Part shown: piece by piece, positions 56,036-64,000 of the stretch | Layout of the letters: each line of letters begins with the position of its first letter | How positions within the stretch are numbered: the first letter of the stretch is position 1 | Source of the DNA: Mactra quadrangularis | Lineage: Eukaryota; Mollusca; Bivalvia; Venerida; Mactridae | Assembly (NCBI GenBank): GCA_025267735.1 | Contig: CM046299.1 | Span: 37,214,887 to 37,278,886 of the forward strand | Direction of reading: 5' to 3' | Length of the DNA: 64,000 nt | The notes under the pieces: model-generated | Databases searched by the model: none | What the model saw: only the letters and a program-made list of their open reading frames with translations | Told to the model about the DNA's origin: nothing | Translations under genes and position numbers: made by a program

Positions 56036-57399
56036 GGATGTGTTCTGACGGTGTGAACGCAACATCTTTTTTGAAGAGCATGTCAATTTTACTTTCGTGC
56101 GTAATAAGAGGCTTTAAAAGTCTTAAGCAGTTTTAAAAGTTTACAAAACTGCAAATTTCGTGATAATTAAATGACAATTGACATTATAACAATGAGGTAA
56201 TATATGTTGAAGTATTTTATTGTTCTTGTTTATATCTTTATTGACCACGTGACTCATTCATAGTCGATAACAACATGTCATATATACTGTTTACTAAAAC
56301 AGGAAGACCCGAAACTTTATAGTTATACTAAACAATGCTAAGCACGTGAAGGTCGTATTAAAAAGCATGATAAAATTTAAATTGTTTAAATTTTTGATAT
56401 AAATCTCAACAGCATAAACATTCAAAATCTTTCTTTTTAGTAAGAGATGCCGATACATAAATGAAATCACTCTGCTTCCGTTTCATTTAACAAAATTACA
56501 ATTAAGATGAACAAGAAATATCTTTCAAAGGGATATACAAGCAAATGACAGTGCCAAACGTATAGAACCAAATTTAGTCTTCAAAACAGTATTAAAAACG
56601 TAAGAATTCACTTACTAATAACATTTGTCACTTATAACATTCAACTGAACGAATTAGAATATGTGACATACACATTGTTGAAAACGAAAGTAGGATACGG
56701 AGGCAATGACCAAGCTATTTATAGATTTGTTATATGTCGTACTTGCTGAAATTAAACATTTTCATTGGTCGCTTCATGTTTTTCCAACATTCTTAGGCGG
56801 TTAGGATATCCTTTTAATTGAGTTATACTTATGTTGCACAATAACAAGCTCTAGTATCTTCTCAACAGTAAGTGCATATTTTAACATTAATCTATTTTTA
56901 GCTAACCTGACCCACGTGGGTTTAGTTTGGAAACCCAAAATATAAAGAGAAAATATAGAATTATTTTGCCAATTAATATATCAGTTTGTCTGTTTCAATT
57001 ACAATTATAAAAAATAATGCAGAACCAGGAAAATTGGAACTGAAAATTTTGCCCACTAATCCCTTTAAAAATGATATTCGGCGCTGTGTATGTTTTGTTT
57101 TGTTTAAGTATAAATGTTAGCCAGCGAATATGACTTCAAAATACTGTATGATCTAAATTTCTCAAACGGTGCATGCTTTCAAACTTTAAAAATTCATTAT
57201 TGACATTTAGTGTGTGGGACTATCTTTATTTATTTTAATTCCGAAATAAATTTGATGTGGTAATTATCTTCTGATATTTAATTTGTATATGACTTCAAAC
57301 CACTATGAAATCACAATTCCAAAATAATTATGTTCCTGTTTTAAAACATAATATTTCAATATATAGAACGTTACTCAATGTATACTCAACGTTTTTTCG

Positions 57400-57740
57400 G
57401 GACCCGCTTATTGAAAATTTGAGACCAAATACACAACTATTTTATCAGGATCCGCATTTATAAAATTGGGACCGTAAACATAAGTTTTTTGCACGGCATA
57501 TTGAAATTTTGAGACTGTATACTAACTTTTTATCAGGACCCGCATTTATAAAATTGGAACCGTAAACTTAAAGTTTATTGCCCGGCAAAATGAATATTTA
57601 GGACTGTATACTAACTTAATTTCAAGACAACAAATGGTATCATATATTTGATTAATTTCTCAATACTAGAAGATAATTAAATTGGACAAACAGGAATGAT
57701 GAAGCAAATTGTTTTAATTGAAATATAGGTCAAAATTTGG
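57400..57740. repeat. Dispersed repeat R, copy 3 with internal tandem units
   Basis: The 3' part matches the other two copies (caaatggtatcatatatttg, ttggacaaacaggaatgatg). The 5' part repeats cccgcatttataaaattggg and gcccggcaaaatgaatat-like segments four times, each with a gaccgtatac-type end. Confidence 0.7.
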
Positions 57741-59309
57741 CTTGAACAGCTGAGCCGAAAAAGATCTGAATGGGACAAAAGTTACAAATAAAAATTACAA
57801 ATAACAAATGAATTCTATATTAAATGATTTATAGTAAACATCGTTCACTAACATGATAAAATATGCTAAAGTAATTTACTCATATTTTGTTTATAAAAAA
57901 CTGTTCGTTGTTATATACTATTTTAAAGTACTTCTAGAAATATTTTCAACAAAAATGTTTATTATTTACGTCATTACCAGTGATAATCTGTAATTCTTCT
58001 CCCGTGTTAACTATCCCATTATCGGATTGTTCTTTGTTTAGAAATACAAAGGTTTATTATATACTTTCCAGTGGAATACCGGGATTTATCGGTGAAATAA
58101 AGTTCAAGTAATGTGCATTATATGTAAAACTACCCAACTAGGCAAATAAGTAAAATGACATGATTGAACTAAATAATAAATGATTATAAATATTACTCAC
58201 AGTCACATCAGCACATTTTCTCCGTAAGTATTTGAACTTTATAATCACGTAGGAAGATCCAAATCCATAATTATTCTTGGATATTAAGAGTGCTGGTTAC
58301 GGACAGTTCGGAACGACCTAAGATATAACTAGTCAGTGATTAAAAACACACCCAACAGCTATATCATAGATAAATAACGTGCACATCTGGCCCATATTCA
58401 CACAAAAAAAATTTCAAGCTCAGACTCAAACTCAGTCTTGAACTTAGACTTTGACTTCCCTGAGCAATTTTTCAAAACGGTATTCACGAATGGTTTAAGA
58501 CTCAGACTCAGCTGAGATTAAAAATTATTGATATAAGCGGCCTCTAATCAAAATAAAGAGAAACAAAATTGCCGCCATTTCTCTCGATATAATTAAAGTT
58601 TTGGCAAATTTTCTCACAAGAACCTGTTGGAGACCCAAAAATACAGAAAAAAATCGAAGTGCTATCTCAGGGGAAGTAATAATTATCACTTGGATGAACT
58701 GGACTTTAAACATTCCCTACTAGTTTTGTATTCTAAAAATAGAAAATAACGACATTGCCAGAAAATTGAGAGAGCTTGACATCATTTATCTCAGGGTTGC
58801 TTGAATATTTTAAGGAATGCCTTCACAAGGTAGGTCTACTTCCATTCTACTATGAACTTATTCTATAATAAATGCAAGAACATTGAAATGCACTGAAATT
58901 CAAATGATTTCAACTGACTAGTAATTTGGTCATGCAACCAGCGTTCTTCAATGACAGATCGTCTGTTGACATTCATATTTTACAGACAAATATTGCACAT
59001 TCGAGTGCAACACCTACTGATTTTTATATAGAAATGTAATTTAGTTCTTAAGATTATAAAAAATCAATATCATGGCGCTTAGAAGAGAATTAACGATGAC
59101 AAAGTAACAAGCGTCACCAAACCAATTCGTACCTAGGCTAAAGTAATAATAAATCTAACACTTTATATCAAGACTGTAAAATTAAATGTAAGATTTTATC
59201 AACACCTTTATCAAAATGGTCTGCTTTGAAATTTGGATTGTTAGCCGGATTTTTCAACAAAAAATTCGGCTACTAGTTTGGCGAAACACGGGCGGGCGGG
59301 CGTCAAGTG

Positions 59310-60110
59310 TCGGTAACAATTGCGTTAAAGTTTTGAATGTACCATTTATTTCTGCCATTGAAAGTCAGATCTCTACGAAACTTTATACAATGATAACATA
59401 CCATGTGATGAACAGAATAAGAAAGTAACCGCAACTCTACCTGGCTTAAAAATGGCTTAATTATGAATTATATATTGCCCTTTGTAATTTCGGGTGTCTG
59501 GTGTCGTTAATAATTGCGTTAAAGTTTTCAATTTAGCATATTTTTCTGCCATTAATTGTCAGAAACTTCATACAATGATAACATACCACGTGATGATCAG
59601 AATGAGACAGTAACCACAACTATACCTGGCTTAAAAATGGATTATTTCCTTTTGTTTGTTTGCGGTAAAGTTTTTAAATTATTGGATATCTCTGCAATTT
59701 ATGGTTAGATGTTTATGAAATTTCATACAATGATTACATACCATCTGTTGCAAAGAATTAGACAGTTACCACAACTCTACCTGGCCTTAAAATGGATTAC
59801 TTCCCTTTGTAATTTTTGCGTTAAAGTTTTCTAATTGTTGGATGCCATTTCTGGTTAGATGTTCACAAAATTTCATACAATGATTTTTCATACCATCTGT
59901 TAAAAAGAATTAGACAGTAATAGCAACTCCACATGGCCTTAAAATGGATTAGTTCCATTTGTTTTTTTGCCATACCATCTGTTGAAAAGACTTGAACAGT
60001 AACCACAACTCTACATGGCTAAAATAGATGAATTCCCGTTGTTATTTTCTAGTTAAAGTTTTTAAATTGATGGATATCTCTGCCTATTATGGTTAGATTA
60101 TTATCAAATG
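59310..60110. repeat. Degenerate tandem repeat, about five units of 130-210 bp
   Basis: Units contain gcgttaaagttttgaatgta, tacaatgataacataccatg, agtaaccgcaactctacctg and ggcttaaaaatggattaatt, repeated at about 59320, 59510, 59660, 59815 and 59960 with rising divergence. Part of the DNA unique to copy B's 5' side. Confidence 0.7.
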
Positions 60111-60290
60111 TTTTCATTTTTTTTTCATTTTGTCAAAGTATTAAATGATAAAAATAAAAAAACCCGCAAATGTATGGACCTTTTTTATAACGTACGATTA
60201 TTGTTATGCGACGTTGAGGCACCCGACAGGAGGAGGCGCCATACTGGGAATGCCAGTTTTAAGCATATAATTAACAGAAAAATTATTTAA

Positions 60291-60420
60291 TTCGGTGTAA
60301 GATCGATTTTTATTTCACTCGTGAGCTGAGGATAGTATATTTTCACTCGTGGCTACTACATGTAGTGAAAATATTGCATCATTAGCTCACTCGTGAAATA
60401 AAAATCGATCTTACACCGAA
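60291..60420. mobile_element. 130-bp palindromic MITE
   Basis: The arms ttcggtgtaagatcgatttt...cactcgtgagct and the perfect inverse meet around a small centre with a second palindrome (ctacatgtag). Related 'cactcgtg' palindromes occur at 40160-40205. Confidence 0.8.
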
Positions 60421-62079
60421 ATAAACAAATATCCGCTTTATATTGAATAAAAATACGAAACATTTTTGCTCTATCGCAAAACAGTTTTTACCTTTCTAGT
60501 TTTTAGCTCGACAATACGAAGCATAGTGGAGCTCTCCTACTCTCCTCGGCGTCGTCTTCCAGATTTCATATTAAATTTTTCTAATAAAAGACAACTATTA
60601 ATTTTTATTTCCTAAGGTATCAGCTTCAAACTTTTAATGTATGTTTCTAATTATCAACCACAGCTCATTTGATTTTTTTTCATAAATACAATCATAATTG
60701 CCAGCCTTTGAACTTAGATGTTTCATTTTACAGTAACTTCTTTATTTTATAAGGTTTTTAGGTAAAACTTCAATTATATGTACCTTGTCATCACCCATAT
60801 GATGTGTGATAGTATACTCATAACTCTAGCTCACATTTGTTTCAAAACTATTCCCCCTTGAACGTATGCATGTAAGTGATTACAAAATGGTTATATTTTT
60901 ATAGTTTATATTTATAAGGTTTCAACTTGAAACTTTAATTATTGTTTGTTATTTTTAATTGTTTGTTTACACCGGCACCACGCATAGTCAAGCGCACTGT
61001 CCGTGGATGTCTCTTATTAACTATTTAGTTATAGGCATTATTTCGTAAAAAAAGGTTGTGTAAAGATATTTTTAACTTTTGAGTCAACTAACAAAATATT
61101 CTATTATTATCTATAAAAAACAAGGGAGTTAAATCTTCACTCTTATCTAGTCAGGCACACGTACTGAACAATGCTTTTGTTTCAATGAGAATAAGGGCGA
61201 GTTTCCTACGCATATCGCAAGTTATCGCTTTTTATGCCCAGGTACCCTTCTTACACAAAAAGGAATTCGTATGTGCTATCAATACAAGAGGGCAAAGCGC
61301 TTGCTAGCGATATGCTTAGCAAACTCACCCTAAATATTTTGAAACTATTTCACGATATCGTGGGCTTACGAGTTTCCGTCAGTAATGGATGAGCAAAAAA
61401 TTAACAATGCAATAACTTACTATGTTAACTAAATTGATTAATTTAATAATCTGTGATTATCCTTGACATTCGAACCCAAGTGTTTTCGCACTAAAACTGT
61501 TGTATTTTTCTATTGACCTTCCATACCAAATTCCTTAATATTAAAATTCACTTACTATGTTTACATGGTGCCTATACCACGTGACTTTTGTGATCAGTGT
61601 GTTATAAAATATAAATAACAAAAAGCATCGTCAAGGTAGTTTTAGCTTGTCTCTTCGGAGAATAATGGAGTAATAATAATAATGTTTGCGGCCGCGTAAC
61701 ACTTAGTTTTTTACACTTGGTACCTACAAAACTTAACAATCAACAATTATAGTGCTAGCATGACTAATATTTGTTATCTTAGTAGTTGCATATGATTTAC
61801 TTAGCACACAAACAATGCTATAAATAAATTCTGACAAATGCAGTTAGCAATTATTGCATTTAAGAGTTATTTTTTAGAAATAGCTAACTGTTTTTTTTTT
61901 AACTCAGAATAAAACAGTTTCAGGTTTGCAAATAAAGTTCAAAAACCATATGTAAAAAGTGTTGTCTGTAACATAAGGATAGAAATTGAATTTGCCAGAA
62001 AAAGGCGAAGTAAATAAACTTTCAGTACAATGTAGTTCCGTAGCAATCTTTAAAGAGTTAACAACACTATAACTTTTTT

Positions 62080-62296
62080 TAACGTCGTATTCAACACATA
62101 TATAGGTCATATATACGACGACCAGCTCTTCCTACTATAGGTTTCCTGGACACTTTTCTGTCGCGCGTACTAACTTACCCTACCACGAGGCCGACAACTT
62201 ATGTATAGGGTATGACCTGCCGCGACCGGGTATCGAACCCGCGATCTCCGGATTCGAAGTCAGACATGCTAACTACTACGCTACGGCCGCGGCTTA
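62080..62296 (-). mobile_element. tRNA-derived SINE, family gamma, copy in duplicate 2
   Basis: Nearly identical to 47071-47287 and in the same position in the duplicated block, hence inserted before the duplication. Confidence 0.8.
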
Positions 62297-63057
62297 AATT
62301 ACAGTCTAATTGCTAGAACTCGATAATAAGCAAACTCTTAATTGCAAATGATCATAAAACATAAATTGTACATGGTTATTGTAGAATGAAACTTAAAGTA
62401 AAGGTAAAGTTTAAAATATTCATAAATGATTAATATCTTGGCTTAAGTGTTGAAACACACAGGCCTTGTTAAACATTTGAAGATAACATACAGTAAAACC
62501 TGTCATATGTGACTTTCTGGCGGACCATCCAAACACGGTCACATAATAATTATGTCAGTGGGTCTTTAAATCCAGGTTTAAGTCAAAATAAAAGCGTGTC
62601 ACCAATATTGCACATTTAAGCCAAATAATTTAAACCCCCACTGAGTTGGGTCATTAAACAGTAAAAAACATGATATTACATGGCATAATTCTTCTGATTT
62701 TCTATCAACTTGAAATGAAAAAAACTTGGACACTTTGTAAGCTTTATTACTCAATTTGATTTAAATTAATTGATTTAAAAGCTGTTTTGGTTTAATAATG
62801 GACAATTTATATCAATTTCAATATTAAAAATAAATTTGTTTTACACATAAACGATGAAATATGTTTGAGAACGAAAATCGCATGCAAGTTGCTTTGATGA
62901 CGAAAATACTGGTAATAACCGGAATACGGCTTTTAGCGATGTATACAAAAATGGCCGATTATTTTGCTATCATATTCGAATCGATTCATTCACCAAATTT
63001 TAAGTTTTTTTATCTATAAAAACTATTTTATGATGTTTAAACAATCAGCCCTGCGTT

Positions 63058-63351
63058 CAGTTACCACAAACGTTACAAAACGTTCCGTAACGATGCATTC
63101 GGAACTCTTCGGCCATTTACTGCGATTAATCTCGGACATATTTAGACGCTATTTTGAAACTACCGGTGTTGCAGTAAACAAATATATGATCGCTTAGGCA
63201 TTTGTGATGTTTCGTTTTTAGTCCGTAAATTTTGAAACAGCCCTCATTGCATTAACGATCGCACATTTGTGTATTAGATGAGATTATTTGCAGTGAATGG
63301 CCGAGGAGTTCCGAATGTATCGTTACGGAACGTTCTGTGACGTTTTGTGTA
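63058..63351. mobile_element. MITE family 1, copy in the 5' flanking duplicate 2
   Basis: Nearly identical to the copy at 48052-48346 and in the same position of the duplicated block, so it was inserted before the segmental duplication. Confidence 0.8.
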
Positions 63352-64000
63352 ATTGAACACGCTACAGATGTGCTATACCTTTTGTAATCTGCATTTGTCC
63401 GTAGCATGTTAACATAGCTATTTTTTTTGTATCAAGCGTGTCGATTGATGGGCCAATTATACAATTCAATAGTAATTATCTAGGTGTGGAAAACATCCTT
63501 GGGTCAATTGTGGTCTAAAACTCGCTTAATTAAACCTAATTATCAGTATTGGACTGATCAAGTAAGGTCTTTGTCGCGTCAGACAGTGCGTCGCTTAATA
63601 CAGGGACTTTATATAGGCAATTACGTTAGGCGGTCTAAAATATGGTCACATAAAACAGGGAGTTGTTTAATTCAGTGGGTCGCTAAGGCAGTTTTTACTG
63701 TACTTCGTTTTTTATTATTCATTGCTAGTACAAATTTATGAAATAAATTAGTTTACTTGATAATTTACATGTATACTTAGTGAATATAATGTCCTTTAAA
63801 AGAGTTTTCTCGTTTATTATCTCTTACCATTTTCTTGTACTGTTAATCATTGTTTCAAACAAATAATAGTGATGAAAATACAGTACATATTTATTTTGAC
63901 AAAGACTTCATTCTTTAATGTCTTAACATTAGTATGGGTGATTAACATTATTTATAAAAGTTATGTTAGTAAAAATCACTAGAGTCTTGTTAAGATAAGC

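Larger units (their letters stand above)
56370..61272. other. ~4.9 kb present only on the 5' side of protease B
   Basis: Copy A passes from its promoter region directly (after a MITE) to the duplicated block at 46272, while copy B has this extra DNA. It holds repeat R, a partial 'cccatattcacac' element near 58390, the degenerate repeat at 59310 and the palindrome at 60291. No gene was recognised. Confidence 0.6.
61273..64000. repeat. Segmental duplicate 2 (5' flank of protease B)
   Basis: Partner of 46272-48995 at an offset of about 15.0 kb. The protease genes themselves are offset by about 10.4 kb, so about 4.6 kb of extra DNA lies between gene and flank in this copy. Confidence 0.92.

Noticed and set aside
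58380..58520. MITE beginning 'cccatattcacac'
   Set aside because: The start and the 'cagactcaaactcagtct' words look repeat-derived, but only one end is recognisable.

Overview
The window is metazoan nuclear DNA: AT-rich, with GT-AG introns, small coding exons far apart, and many transposable-element remains. The repeat types (tRNA-headed SINEs ending in a 'ggcgttaaacccaac' tail, PIF/Harbinger, hAT-like and foldback elements) and the gene families (sushi, WSC, C-type lectin, trypsin-fold proteases) point to a lophotrochozoan, most likely a bivalve mollusc. That assignment is inference; no species marker is present.

Layout. (1) Positions 28-31302, minus strand: the 5' part of one large mosaic gene. 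Ten exons read in one continuous frame for 584 codons and encode a signal peptide, three sushi/CCP domains, one complete and one shortened WSC domain, a short two-cysteine module and a long-form C-type lectin domain. Every module is bounded by phase-1 introns; only the intron inside the first WSC domain is phase 2. The gene leaves the window at the left edge. Two further signal-peptide exons with the same donor phase lie at 34598-34640 and 35410-35452 inside an ~815-bp tandem duplication, so the gene may have alternative promoters. (2) Its introns hold a 48-unit, 35-bp minisatellite (5923-7627) whose unit copies the 3' splice site of the adjacent WSC exon, a ~2-kb terminal-inverted-repeat element with 8-bp target duplication (11217-13205), a rearranged Ty3/gypsy retrotransposon (20.1-25.8 kb) split by one Harbinger element inside another, and many SINEs and MITEs. 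(3) Positions 36-38 kb are intergenic. (4) Positions 40757-45477 and 51195-55973, minus strand: two tandem six-exon genes for secreted S1-family serine proteases, 272 residues each and about 96% identical, with matching TATA boxes and poly(A) signals. They differ at the residue that sets primary substrate specificity (Ala versus Ser at chymotrypsin position 189). (5) The duplication includes flanking DNA: 38.33-40.65 kb matches 50.04-50.79 kb, and 46.27-49.0 kb matches 61.27-64.0 kb. Insertions found in only one copy (45.82-46.19, 50.80-51.07, 53.16-53.59 and about 4.9 kb at 56.37-61.27 kb) mark events after the duplication.

The mosaic protein looks like a secreted or surface carbohydrate- or protein-binding molecule, and the proteases look like secreted zymogens. 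Nothing here shows that they act together. No new multi-gene system was found. The most unusual items are the splice-site-derived minisatellite, the all-phase-1 domain mosaic with several candidate first exons, and the self-nested Harbinger pair.
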